From: Terrimonas sp.
GTDB taxonomy: Bacteria > Bacteroidota > Bacteroidia > Chitinophagales > Chitinophagaceae
Direction of reading: 5' to 3'
DNA length: 64,000 nt
NCBI RefSeq assembly: GCF_003075435.1
Contig: NZ_QCZJ01000013.1
Coordinates: forward strand, 88,857 to 152,856
In this document: positions 43,766 through 52,749 of the stretch, one piece after another
How positions within the stretch are numbered: position 1 is the stretch's first letter
Layout: every line of letters begins with the position of its first letter
The notes under the pieces: model-generated
The model's database searches: none
The model's input: the letters and a program-made list of their open reading frames with translations, nothing else
What the model was told of the DNA's origin: nothing
Made by a program: the position numbers and the translations under genes

Positions 43766-45052
43766 ATGAAAAAAATCATTATACCGGCGCTTACATTATT
43801 ATTGGTTTACAATGCACAGGCGCAAAAGATCAATAAAATAATCAGTGAAAAAAAAGTAAGGAAAATTGAGACAACATTATCCTCTGATGCGATGGGCGGC
43901 AGAGGATTATTTTCCAGGGGACTGGATATGGCTGCGGATTTTATAACTGCGGGATTTAAAAGTGCAGGATTACAACCCGTAAACGATAACGGAAGTTATT
44001 TCCAGGAATTTGAAGTGGTTGAAGCAAATCAAACAGATGCAAGAGGAGCATTGAACGGGAAGGATATTGATGCTAAAAATATTTTTGCGCTTACTTCGGC
44101 TGAAGAGCTGGCGGTTGATGCTGAATCCGGGTATGAACTGGCAACAATTACAGCAAGCGATAAGTTGCTCAACAATGCATACAGGTATATGCTATCCGGG
44201 AAAAATTATATAGTATGGGTAGATACCGCACATGCTAAAAACTTTAATGCGCTCTCAAGGCTCAAGGGTGAGAGGTTCAGATCAAACAGTAGTGTAATAC
44301 TTGTACTTACCCCGGAGCCGGCAAAAGAATTTTCCTTTTCTATTCATCATACCATTATTGAAAAGAAGCTGAAAAATGTAGTAGGCATATTGCCTGGCAA
44401 AAGCAAAAAAGATGAGTATGTAATTTTTTCCGGTCACTACGACCACCTGGGCATCGGAAAGCCAGATGCCAACGGCGATTCCATATATAACGGGGCAAAT
44501 GATGATGCAGCAGGAACTACTGCGGTCATCATGTTATCAAAATATTTCAGCAAACTTAAAAATAATGAACGCACCATAGTTTTTGCTGCTTTTACAGCAG
44601 AAGAAAGCGGCGGATTTGGCTCACAATATTTCTCCAAACAATTTGATCCTGCAAAAGTGATGGCAATGTTTAATATCGAAATGATTGGTACAGAAAGCAA
44701 GTGGGGGAGGAATTCTGCCTATATCACCGGTTATGAAAAAACCGATATGGGAAAAATATTGGAGAAAAATTTACAGGGAACAGGATTTACATTTCACCCG
44801 GACCCGTATCCTGACCAGCAATTATTTTACCGCTCAGATAATGCCACGCTTGCAAGACTTGGTGTTCCGGCGCATACCATATCTACCTCTAAAATGGATA
44901 GCGAACCGTTTTATCATACACTTGATGATGAAGTGGAAACGCTTGATATAAAAAATATGGCCGAAATAATTAAAGCGATTGCATTAAGTTCAAAAACAAT
45001 AGTAAGCGGAGAGGACACACCTTCCAGGGTTGACGCTACTCAACTGAGGTAG
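43766..45052 (+). CDS. M28-family metallopeptidase (secreted)
   Basis: The 428-aa protein has a signal peptide (ending NAQAQ) and an N-terminal protease-associated-like region (about 60-200). The M28 catalytic domain has zinc ligand motifs GHYDHLG, NGANDDAAGT, AEESGGFGS and NIEMIGTES, with a C-terminal His in PFYHTLDDEVET. It should act as an aminopeptidase outside the cytoplasm. I use the ATG at 43766, since the 60 residues before it come from repeat DNA. It ends 2 nt before the convergent ATE-like gene. Confidence 0.92.
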   Translation: MKKIIIPALTLLLVYNAQAQKINKIISEKKVRKIETTLSSDAMGGRGLFSRGLDMAADFITAGFKSAGLQPVNDNGSYFQEFEVVEANQTDARGALNGKDIDAKNIFALTSAEELAVDAESGYELATITASDKLLNNAYRYMLSGKNYIVWVDTAHAKNFNALSRLKGERFRSNSSVILVLTPEPAKEFSFSIHHTIIEKKLKNVVGILPGKSKKDEYVIFSGHYDHLGIGKPDANGDSIYNGANDDAAGTTAVIMLSKYFSKLKNNERTIVFAAFTAEESGGFGSQYFSKQFDPAKVMAMFNIEMIGTESKWGRNSAYITGYEKTDMGKILEKNLQGTGFTFHPDPYPDQQLFYRSDNATLARLGVPAHTISTSKMDSEPFYHTLDDEVETLDIKNMAEIIKAIALSSKTIVSGEDTPSRVDATQLR

Positions 45053-45054
45053 TA

Positions 45055-45777
45055 TTAATTATTATTGTTTTCTTTTTCGTTATGCTGCCTGTTTACCTCT
45101 ATGGTATCCATCAGTTCTTTTTTGTATTTATACCAGTTGTTGATTTCAGGAATGTATATCTCTGTATTTTCTTCTCCTACAAAAAGTTTATAATCAAACG
45201 AAGGATAACCGTATACAATATAGCCCGGGTAATACCAATGCATACCTTTTTCAACAGCATACTTTATTTTTAAAAGAATAAGATATTTTCCCAGGCTGAA
45301 TTTTTTGTAAGAAGGATCGTAAAAGTTCATGATACCGGCAATACTGTTGTCGCCGTTGTCAAAAATACCTGCTGCAATTAATTTGCCTCCATCCCTGATC
45401 TCAATAACATTTGTTTCAAATGCGTTTACTTTTTCCTGTTCACCCCCGTAAAGCCAGTATTTCACAGATTCAGAATGATCAAATTTTATACCCGATCTGT
45501 AAAGTGTGTATAGGGTTTCTAACTCTTCTGTAAGCTCTATCGGCTTTATGGTAATATTGAAGCGGCTGTTTTGGGCAATTAATTTTTGTAGTTTTTTATT
45601 AATATTAAATTTCGAAAGATTGTACCTCAACCAAAAAACATTATAGATACTCTCGTTAAGTATGATGTATTTGGTTGTAAAAATGCTTTGATGCATGCGA
45701 TACCATCCCTGAGACAGGAATGTATCAAGTTGGCTGCCGTTGAGTTTATTTGGGTTGTGGTATGCCGGAAATTCCAT
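45055..45777 (-). CDS. Arginyl-tRNA-protein transferase-like (ATE/Bpt) protein
   Basis: The 240-aa protein resembles the C-terminal domain of arginyl/leucyl-tRNA-protein transferases of the ATE1/Bpt type, which add an amino acid to protein N-termini. Matching traits are LSQGWYRMHQSIF, FWLRYNLSKF, GKLIAAGIFDNGDNS, FYDPSYKKFSLG and GMHWYYPGYIVYGYPSFDYKLF. The Cys-rich N-terminal motif of ATE1 is missing. The protein could be a variant N-end-rule transferase or a GNAT enzyme with another acceptor. No N-end-rule partner is adjacent. Confidence 0.75.
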   Translation of the reverse strand: MEFPAYHNPNKLNGSQLDTFLSQGWYRMHQSIFTTKYIILNESIYNVFWLRYNLSKFNINKKLQKLIAQNSRFNITIKPIELTEELETLYTLYRSGIKFDHSESVKYWLYGGEQEKVNAFETNVIEIRDGGKLIAAGIFDNGDNSIAGIMNFYDPSYKKFSLGKYLILLKIKYAVEKGMHWYYPGYIVYGYPSFDYKLFVGEENTEIYIPEINNWYKYKKELMDTIEVNRQHNEKENNNN

Positions 45778-45897
45778 TTATGGAATTTACAATTTTGTAA
45801 CGCTATATTAAAATTCCCTAATAAAAATAATATAAAAGAGAAATTGAGTATCAGGTATTAGCTGATTTTTTAATCTGGTTATCTCAAAATTGCTTAA

Positions 45898-46146
45898 TTA
45901 AAAAGCAGGATACAGTTTTTGGATGCGTTCTATCCATTCGTTTATAACACCCGGGGTAATATCCTTGGCTGCCAAATTTGCAAGGCTGAACCTTATGGTG
46001 CGATTTTTTTGTTTGTTTGAAACAAAAATAAAATTTCCTGCAAGGCAAATGCTGTAATCCTCAAGTCCGGCCGGCGACTCTATATATTTAAAGTTGCTGG
46101 TATTGGTGAGAGCTTCAAAATCTGTGAGCACACTAATGTTATTCAT
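45898..46146 (-). CDS. Small hypothetical protein (82 aa)
   Basis: The protein is compact and globular by composition, with FKYIESPAGLEDYSICLAGNFIF and ITPGVINEWIERIQKLYP. No family is recognised. It is a good gene candidate because a perfect TAATTTTG promoter element ends 4 nt before its ATG. It lies between the ATE-like and SMP-30 genes on the same strand, but with AT-rich gaps. Confidence 0.65.
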   Translation of the reverse strand: MNNISVLTDFEALTNTSNFKYIESPAGLEDYSICLAGNFIFVSNKQKNRTIRFSLANLAAKDITPGVINEWIERIQKLYPAF

Positions 46147-46150
46147 ACTG

Positions 46151-46158
46151 CAAAATTA
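46151..46158 (-). promoter_or_regulatory. -7 element (TAATTTTG) 4 nt before a start codon
   Basis: TAATTTTG-CAGT-ATG on the minus strand leaves no space for a leader, so the mRNA of the 82-aa protein would be leaderless. Confidence 0.5.
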
Positions 46159-46227
46159 AATGAAATAGCAAGAAAACGTTTAAAGTATATTATTACTTAT
46201 CACTTAAAGAAAATTTAATTTTACACA

Positions 46228-47136
46228 TTATTCTATACCTGCTACTTTCATTTGCATGCTGTAAACAGATTCAGATGCTGTGATAAACAGGAACTTTCTA
46301 TTTTTCCCACCAAAGCAAATATTGCCCACCCAATTAGAGGGAACAGGAATATTACCTATCCTGAAACCAGAAGCATCGTATACTGTTACCCCTTTTCCGG
46401 TTATATAAAGATTACCTTTTGTATCAAGTGTCATTCCATCAGAGCCTTCTGGCGCAAATAAATTCCGTTCAGAAAGTGTGCCATCTTTTTTAATATTATA
46501 TTTATATATTTTGCTGTCACCAATATCTGCTACGTATAAATACCTGCCATCGGGTGTGCCTACTATACCATTGGGCTGAACAAACTGATCATCAACCATA
46601 ATCGGTATTTTTTTACCTGCAGGCAAATAGTATAATTTTTTACCATTCATTTCCGGTTTTTTTCTCGTCCAGTAGTCCCGTTGGTAATATGGATCTGTGA
46701 AATATATTCCACCTTTTGCATCTATCCACAAATCATTCGGGCCATTTAATTTTTTGCCTTCAAAGCTGCTGAGCAATACCTTTACCTTTTTATCCGGCGA
46801 TATTGACCACAACTCATTATTTTCATCAGCGCAGGAAATAATATTTCCTTTTTTATCGAAAAACAAGCCGTTTGATCTTCCGGTTTTATCCATAAACAAA
46901 GACAAGTTCCCGTTGATGTCATATTTCCATATTTTATCATTCGGCTGATCCGTGAAATAAATATCTCCCTGCTTATTAACAGCCGGACCTTCGGTAAAGG
47001 AAAACTGATCTGAGATTTTAATTAAACCTGCAGTTGGATCTATCAGCGAATCCAGCGTTTGCTGCGCATGAACTTTCTGCACTAAAAACAAAAGGGCAAA
47101 CATTAGTTTTAAAACAGTGTTGGTATATCTTGCCAT
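46228..47136 (-). CDS. SMP-30/gluconolactonase-family secreted protein
   Basis: The 302-aa protein has a signal peptide (HAQ cleavage near residue 24) and a six-bladed propeller of the SMP-30/LRE group. Visible repeats include SFTEGPAVNKQGDIYFTDQPN, GKLNGPNDLWIDAKGGIYFTDP and PNGIVGTPDGRYLYVADI. The acidic and Asn residues in those repeats fit the divalent metal site of lactonases. Gluconolactonase activity is plausible but unproven. Confidence 0.9.
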   Translation of the reverse strand: MARYTNTVLKLMFALLFLVQKVHAQQTLDSLIDPTAGLIKISDQFSFTEGPAVNKQGDIYFTDQPNDKIWKYDINGNLSLFMDKTGRSNGLFFDKKGNIISCADENNELWSISPDKKVKVLLSSFEGKKLNGPNDLWIDAKGGIYFTDPYYQRDYWTRKKPEMNGKKLYYLPAGKKIPIMVDDQFVQPNGIVGTPDGRYLYVADIGDSKIYKYNIKKDGTLSERNLFAPEGSDGMTLDTKGNLYITGKGVTVYDASGFRIGNIPVPSNWVGNICFGGKNRKFLFITASESVYSMQMKVAGIE

Positions 47137-47626
47137 AACAACTAAACTTTTGTTACAAGATACAGAATAGTACAGATGAAAACTACTGGAGAAACTTTAT
47201 GAGATGGGGTTGAAATGAGGTGAATGCGAGGATGTCCGTCCTTTCGACCGAGCAACACGGGCACTATGCTTTAATCACATTTACGCGAGGGAGAAAACTG
47301 CCGGGCTTTGGTACTAATGCTCAACTTTTGTACTACTGCCCAACGGATTTCTCTCCCGCCGCAATATGCACTTAGTTCAAGCTTCATGAGGCGGGATCGA
47401 AAGGAGAGGTTGTGCGTCATCTCGAACGAGCAACACGGAGATGGTGCTTTAATCACTCTTACGCGAGTGAGAGATCTGCCAGGCTGGAGTACTAATGCTC
47501 AACTTCTGCACTATAGCCCAACGGATTTACCTTCGGTGAGAAAGTTCTCTCCCGCCACAACATGCTCTTAATTCAAACTTCGTGAGGCGGGATTCGAAAT
47601 GACGGATGCGGGCATCGTCTATAACT
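47137..47626. other. Gene-free region holding tandem palindrome-bearing repeats
   Basis: This 490-nt gap between SMP-30 and the ABC exporter is mostly two degenerate tandem repeat units (47234-47411 and 47412-47605). The short forward frames here are not genes. Confidence 0.6.
47234..47605. repeat. Two tandem repeat units of about 180 bp
   Basis: Unit 1 (47234-47411) and unit 2 (47412-47605) share the words CGAGCAACACGG, GCTTTAATCAC, TTACGCGAG, ACTAATGCTCAAC, CCCAACGGATTT, CTCTCCCGCC and GAGGCGGGAT. Inside each unit CCCGCC and GGCGGG form the arms of a palindrome. The internal core resembles that of the repeats at 57101-57307 and 59029-59233. Confidence 0.7.
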
Positions 47627-49462
47627 TTAAGCGATCTTTTGTAATTGCGTTAATCTCCGGTATACACTTTCTTCAATTTCAATTAAATCGTAGTGATTGC
47701 CCCTTTCCACTATTTGTCCATCCTGCAGAATGATGATTTCATCAGCTTCTATAATAGTACTTAACCTGTGCGCAATCACGAGTGTGGTTCTGCCCTTCAT
47801 CAGGTTATTAAGCGCATCCTGAACAAGTCTTTCCGATTCGGTATCCAAAGCAGAGGTAGCTTCGTCAAGAATAAGTATCGATGGATTTTTGAAAACCGCT
47901 CTTGCTATACTTAACCGTTGCCGCTGTCCCCCGGATAAGCGGATACCCCTGTCGCCGATGGTCGTATTATAACCGTCTTCAGTTTCCATAATAAAGTCAT
48001 GTGCATTGGCCACTTTAGCGGCATGTATCACATCTTCCATACTTGCACCGGGCATACCCAGTGCTATATTATTAAATATGGTATCGTTGAATAATATAAT
48101 TTCCTGGGTAACAAAACTCATGTGACTGCGTAAAGATTCCATTTTATAATCTTTCACATTTATACCATCAACCAATACTTCACCGCCGGTTACATCATAA
48201 AATCTCGGTATCAGATCCGCGATAGTTGACTTGCCAACACCCGAAGGACCAACCAATGCAACCGTTTTACCTTTCTCTATTACAAGATCAATATTTTTTA
48301 ATACCTGCTTCTCTGTATAACCAAAAGAAACATCTTTTAATACTATGCTATCTTTAAATCTTTTTAATTCTACAGCATCAGGTTTATCTGCAATTTCAAC
48401 CGGCTTATCCAGTATTTCCAAAATACGTTCTCCGGATGCCTGTCCTAACTGAATATTAGATAAGGCTACCACAATTGCTTTTGCCGGACGAATAACCTGT
48501 GAAAAAATAGCGATGAATGCTATGAAAGAGCTTGCCTGGAGGCCACTGTTGGCAGACAGTACCAGCCCGCCGCCATATACCAAAATACAGGCCACCACCA
48601 TCACTCCCGCCGCTTCCGAAAATGACGGAGCAAGTTCTCTTTTCCTGAAACTGGCAAGACTTGCTTTTCGATAAAAATCATTTTCCCGGGCAAAGCGTTT
48701 TATAATAAAGTTAGTTGCGTTGAATGACCGGATGATACGCATACCCATCAGCGTTTCGTCAATCATGGTAAGTAATCTTCCGGCAGAAGCCTGTACATCT
48801 TTCGCTTCTTTCTTTAATTTTTTTGTAATGGCTGCAATGGCAAATGCAGAGATTGGAATAATAATTAAAGTGAAAATGGTAAGCTTGGCAGATATGGCAA
48901 ACAAGCCGATAAAATATCCTATTAATAATGAGGGCTCTTTAAACAATACTTCAAGCGAGCTTGATGCTGCGCTTTCCACACCATATACATCTGTATTAAG
49001 CCTTGAGATCAGGTCACCTTTATGTTCTTTGGTAAAGTAACCTAAATGAAGGCGATTTACTTTTTCAAACAAGGCTTCTCTTAATCTTTTCACCAATAAG
49101 GTGCGTGTATTAATAAGGCAACGTTGTGCCATATAGCGGCATACATTGGTAAATATAACTGAAAGCACAATGGTGGCTGCAAGAAAGTACAGCGCATGTG
49201 CGGGGTTATGCAGTTTAAAGTCATAAATAAGATAGTAGAAATAATCTTTGAAAAATCCTGCGGAAAGTGCAAAGTCCGGGGCAGTGGCATATTTTGCTGC
49301 GTCGACCGCATCTACAGGATTAAAAAGAAAATTTAACAAAGGGATGATCAGCGCAAATTGAAATACGCTGAAAAAAGCAGCTCCAAGGGTGAAGATAGAA
49401 AATGGTAATATAAATTTTCCAAGGGGCCGTGCATATGCAAAAAGTCTTCTGTATGTCTTCAT
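47627..49462 (-). CDS. MsbA-like ABC exporter (membrane plus ATPase)
   Basis: The 611-aa protein fuses an ABC_membrane domain (six helices, about residues 15-330) to an ATPase domain with Walker A GPSGVGKST, signature LSGGQRQRLS and Walker B LILDEATSALD. MsbA-type exporters flip lipid A or other lipid-linked molecules. The gene lies 14 nt downstream of a glycosyltransferase gene on the same strand, so it may export a glycolipid made by that cluster. Confidence 0.93.
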   Translation of the reverse strand: MKTYRRLFAYARPLGKFILPFSIFTLGAAFFSVFQFALIIPLLNFLFNPVDAVDAAKYATAPDFALSAGFFKDYFYYLIYDFKLHNPAHALYFLAATIVLSVIFTNVCRYMAQRCLINTRTLLVKRLREALFEKVNRLHLGYFTKEHKGDLISRLNTDVYGVESAASSSLEVLFKEPSLLIGYFIGLFAISAKLTIFTLIIIPISAFAIAAITKKLKKEAKDVQASAGRLLTMIDETLMGMRIIRSFNATNFIIKRFARENDFYRKASLASFRKRELAPSFSEAAGVMVVACILVYGGGLVLSANSGLQASSFIAFIAIFSQVIRPAKAIVVALSNIQLGQASGERILEILDKPVEIADKPDAVELKRFKDSIVLKDVSFGYTEKQVLKNIDLVIEKGKTVALVGPSGVGKSTIADLIPRFYDVTGGEVLVDGINVKDYKMESLRSHMSFVTQEIILFNDTIFNNIALGMPGASMEDVIHAAKVANAHDFIMETEDGYNTTIGDRGIRLSGGQRQRLSIARAVFKNPSILILDEATSALDTESERLVQDALNNLMKGRTTLVIAHRLSTIIEADEIIILQDGQIVERGNHYDLIEIEESVYRRLTQLQKIA

Positions 49463-49476
49463 TTGTTTTTTAAAAT

Positions 49477-50538
49477 TTAATAAAGCGAACGGTATACATT
49501 CAGGTATTCCGATGCTGCTTTATCCCAGCAAAAATTTTCACTATGCTGCAGGATAGCCTGCCGCATTTTGTTTTCTTCATATTCACGCATTCCTTTATTG
49601 AAAACATGCTGTATATGAGATGCAGAAAAATCGCGGAAGTAGAAAGCAAGATTGCTGCCAATTTCCGGCAAGGCGGTTTTATCTGAAAGAAAAACAGGTT
49701 TGCCAACAGACATTGCTTCTGTAACAGGCAATCCAAAACCTTCTGCTATAGACGGTAATGCAAATGCAAAACAATTGCGGTAATACCACGATTTTTCGTG
49801 TTCGTTAATGTTTCCGAGCAAACGTAAATTTTCGTCTACTTTTAATTTTCTTGCAAGCGAGCGAATAAAGTGAAGGTAATGCGAGTCATCATGCCTGCCT
49901 GCGATCAACAACTCCATATCGCGATATTGCTTCAGCAACGGTAATAACACATGAAAATTCTTTTTTCGGCAGACGCTGCCAAGAGAAAAAAGAAACTTGC
50001 CGGCAGGCTTATATGACTGGTCTGTTAAAGCAGGCTCAGCAAGATGGTTGGTACCATTATATATTACGTGCAAAGGTTTATTTCCGGTGTTTGTATGGGT
50101 AAGTACATCTTTCCGGCAAAAATCTGAAATACATACAATAGCATCACTGCGGTCAATATTTTTTTGAAGATGTTTAAGGTGTTTTGCGCGTTTAGCTTCT
50201 GTTTTTTCTTCGTGTAAAAAATTAAGATCATGAATAGTTAATACAACCTTAATTTTTTTATTACGCTCGGGTAAGTAGTGAGAGCCCTGGTATGTTGCAT
50301 GCCATACATCATATCCTTTTAATGAAGGCATAAAAAATTTTTGCAGCGAATGCTGGTTTAAATGTGCATGCTGAAATCCTAAATAATGTTGTACGGCAGG
50401 AGGTGAAAAAAAAGTTATTTCCTCGTGATTGTTCTCACGGGATTTTTTTTCTATACTTTTTCCGAGGCTCATGCAATAGTGATACAATCCTGTATTCACA
50501 TACTTCATCCTCTCACAATCAAAAATGATTTGTTTCAT
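49477..50538 (-). CDS. GT4-like glycosyltransferase
   Basis: This 353-aa protein is a GT-B glycosyltransferase of the GT1/GT4 superfamily. The N-terminal half has VVLTIHDLNFLHEE and SDAIVCISDF. The C-terminal half has LFSLGSVCRKKN and the E-x7-E type donor site in PSIAEGFGLPVTEAMSVGKPV. It is a paralogue of the divergently coded protein at 50767 (the same LTIHDLNxLHE and SDAIVCIS segments). No membrane anchor is seen. Confidence 0.9.
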   Translation of the reverse strand: MKQIIFDCERMKYVNTGLYHYCMSLGKSIEKKSRENNHEEITFFSPPAVQHYLGFQHAHLNQHSLQKFFMPSLKGYDVWHATYQGSHYLPERNKKIKVVLTIHDLNFLHEEKTEAKRAKHLKHLQKNIDRSDAIVCISDFCRKDVLTHTNTGNKPLHVIYNGTNHLAEPALTDQSYKPAGKFLFSLGSVCRKKNFHVLLPLLKQYRDMELLIAGRHDDSHYLHFIRSLARKLKVDENLRLLGNINEHEKSWYYRNCFAFALPSIAEGFGLPVTEAMSVGKPVFLSDKTALPEIGSNLAFYFRDFSASHIQHVFNKGMREYEENKMRQAILQHSENFCWDKAASEYLNVYRSLY

Positions 50539-50766
50539 AAAGAAATTGTTAATATTTCTCCGCTATGGCAGGCGACTCGGGAGTCGGGTGGGACTATGGG
50601 CGGCAGAACAATTGTATTAAACAAAATTCGTACCTAAGGTTATTAAAAGTATTTGTGACATCACACATGGCATTATCGTTGCATTGTTATTTAAAAATGA
50701 AAATTTTATTTTAACAACAGCAATCTCTAGTTTCGTATAATCTTCAATCAATCGCAACACACCTCT

Positions 50767-51837
50767 ATGTCTTCAATAATTTTAGATTGTGATTTAATGA
50801 ATCATCCAAACTCCGGTTTGTATCATTATTGTCTTAACATCGGATTAAGAGTAAATCAACAATTGGAAAGAGAACGTAAAGAGCCTATGAAAATGTATGT
50901 GCCGAAAGCAGAAAAATTTTCATTTGCTAAACCTTCTCATACTATTGTTGAAAAGTCGTGGCATAAATTTTTTAAACCATTCATGATAGGTTGTAAAGTT
51001 TGGCATGCTCCTTTTCAATCAGGAAGAATTGTGCCAGATAAAAAAAGTTATCCTGATGTTAAAGTATTACTTACGATACATGATCTTAATCCTTTGCATG
51101 AGGGTAAACCCTTAGAAGAGCAAAAAAAAAGTATAGCACATACACAATCCCTGATTGACAGAAGTGATGCTATTGTATGCATATCAGAATTTACAAAAGC
51201 AGATGTATTACAAAATTGTAATACCGGCAACAAGCCATTATATGTAATACACAATGGTATACATCGCGTAAATATTCCTTCTCAAACAAAATCGCCGGAA
51301 AGAAAAATTGAACGCCCGTTTATTTTTGGAATGGGATATGTAAATACAAAGAAAAACTACCACGTATTATTACCATTGCTGAAGCATAATCCGGGTATAG
51401 AAATGGTGATAGCCGGCAGGTTAGATGAACCGGATTATATTGAAACAATACACAAAACGGCGGCAAAAATGGGCGTATCAGAGCGCTTGCATCTTACCGG
51501 GCCGGTATCAGAAGATGATAAAGCATGGTACCTGAGTAACTGTATGGCATTTGTGCATCCATCTCTTGCAGAAGGGTTTGGCGCACCGGTTGTAGAAGCA
51601 ATGCTTTTTGGTAAACCTTTATTTTTATCAAACCTAACTTCTTTGCCTGAAATAGGCGGTGATGCTGCATTTTATTTTAATGGTTTTGATGATGAACACA
51701 TGCAGGCAGTTTTTAAAGATGGTATGCAGCGCTTTCATAATGAGAATATGTCGTCTATAGTAATCAATCGCGGTAAATTTTTTGATTGGGAAAAAAGTGC
51801 GGCGCAGTATTTGAAAGTATATCAGTCATTATTATGA
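50767..51837 (+). CDS. GT4-like glycosyltransferase (paralogue)
   Basis: The 356-aa protein shares the whole layout of its divergent neighbour at 49477-50538: GLYHYC near the start, LTIHDLNPLHEGK, SDAIVCISEF, YVIHNGIH and the donor-binding PSLAEGFGAPVVEAMLFGKP. The pair probably arose by duplication and inversion or by recombination, and the two may add successive sugars. It is followed within 19 nt by the methyltransferase-like gene. Confidence 0.9.
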   Translation: MSSIILDCDLMNHPNSGLYHYCLNIGLRVNQQLERERKEPMKMYVPKAEKFSFAKPSHTIVEKSWHKFFKPFMIGCKVWHAPFQSGRIVPDKKSYPDVKVLLTIHDLNPLHEGKPLEEQKKSIAHTQSLIDRSDAIVCISEFTKADVLQNCNTGNKPLYVIHNGIHRVNIPSQTKSPERKIERPFIFGMGYVNTKKNYHVLLPLLKHNPGIEMVIAGRLDEPDYIETIHKTAAKMGVSERLHLTGPVSEDDKAWYLSNCMAFVHPSLAEGFGAPVVEAMLFGKPLFLSNLTSLPEIGGDAAFYFNGFDDEHMQAVFKDGMQRFHNENMSSIVINRGKFFDWEKSAAQYLKVYQSLL

Positions 51838-51856
51838 TAGCTTATTTATTTTAACC

Positions 51857-52696
51857 ATGAGTGAAAGAATCTGGAGCAATACCCTGATTTACGATACGCC
51901 TAAAAGGAAATCTGAACTATGCAAGGCTAAAGATTTTTATGCTGAATGGTATAAAAAATGGGCAGCTGAGTTAAATGAACCTGTTCGGTTCCACAGAAAA
52001 CAATGGGAGTTTATTTACATCATGCAGGCACTCTGGGAGCGGGACTGTATAAAAAAAGGAAAACGCGGATTAGTATTTGCTGTGGGAACAGAACCCCTGC
52101 CATCTGTTTTTGCCAGGCATGGATGTAGTATACTGGCTACAGATATTTTTCCCGAGGAAGGAAAAAAGAAAGGATGGGAAACAGGGAACCAACTATGTTT
52201 TGGATTAGAGTCGCTTAATACACGTAATTTAATTGACAATGAAACTTTACATAAGTATATATCTTACAAGCCTGTTGATATGAATATGATTCCCGGCGAT
52301 TTAAAGGGGTTTGATTTTAACTGGTCAAGTTGCTCCTTTGAGCATTTGGGGGCTATTGATAAAGGATTTAATTTTTTAGAAGATCAGCTGAAAACCTTAA
52401 AACCCGGTGGCTGGGCTGTGCATACAACAGAATATAATTTAACCGCTAACGACAAAACCTTAGAAACGGGAGATACTGTAATATACCGCCACAGGGATAT
52501 TGAGGAAATTGTTGCACGGTTACGGAAAAAAGGGCACTTTGTAGAAGAGCTTGATTATTCTATCGGCGGCTTACCTGAAGATTTTGACGTGGATGTATTA
52601 CCTCATCTGCAAAAAACACATTTAAAACTTCAGATTAATGAATTTGTTGTGACATCTATTGGTCTTATTATTCGAAAGAAAAAAAATTTTTTTTAG
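51857..52696 (+). CDS. SAM-dependent methyltransferase-like protein
   Basis: The 279-aa protein has a Rossmann-like class I methyltransferase core: VFAVGTEPLPSVFARHGC (modified motif I with the acidic residue in ILATDIF) and FDFNWSSCSFEHLG (motif IV region). The usual GxGxG is replaced by VGTEPLPS, typical of a subset seen in surface-glycan clusters. It likely modifies a sugar or carrier. Start is an ATG 19 nt after the GT stop, so the genes are cotranscribed. Substrate unknown. Confidence 0.8.
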   Translation: MSERIWSNTLIYDTPKRKSELCKAKDFYAEWYKKWAAELNEPVRFHRKQWEFIYIMQALWERDCIKKGKRGLVFAVGTEPLPSVFARHGCSILATDIFPEEGKKKGWETGNQLCFGLESLNTRNLIDNETLHKYISYKPVDMNMIPGDLKGFDFNWSSCSFEHLGAIDKGFNFLEDQLKTLKPGGWAVHTTEYNLTANDKTLETGDTVIYRHRDIEEIVARLRKKGHFVEELDYSIGGLPEDFDVDVLPHLQKTHLKLQINEFVVTSIGLIIRKKKNFF

Positions 52697-52749
52697 CAAT
52701 ATTTCCGAAAGAGTGCTGCGGGGTTTATATCCATAGCAAAGAGATTAAT

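Noticed and set aside
47308..47571. 87-codon plus-strand frame near 47.4 kb
   Set aside because: It lies wholly in the two tandem repeat units, and its sequence reflects repeat words rather than a protein.
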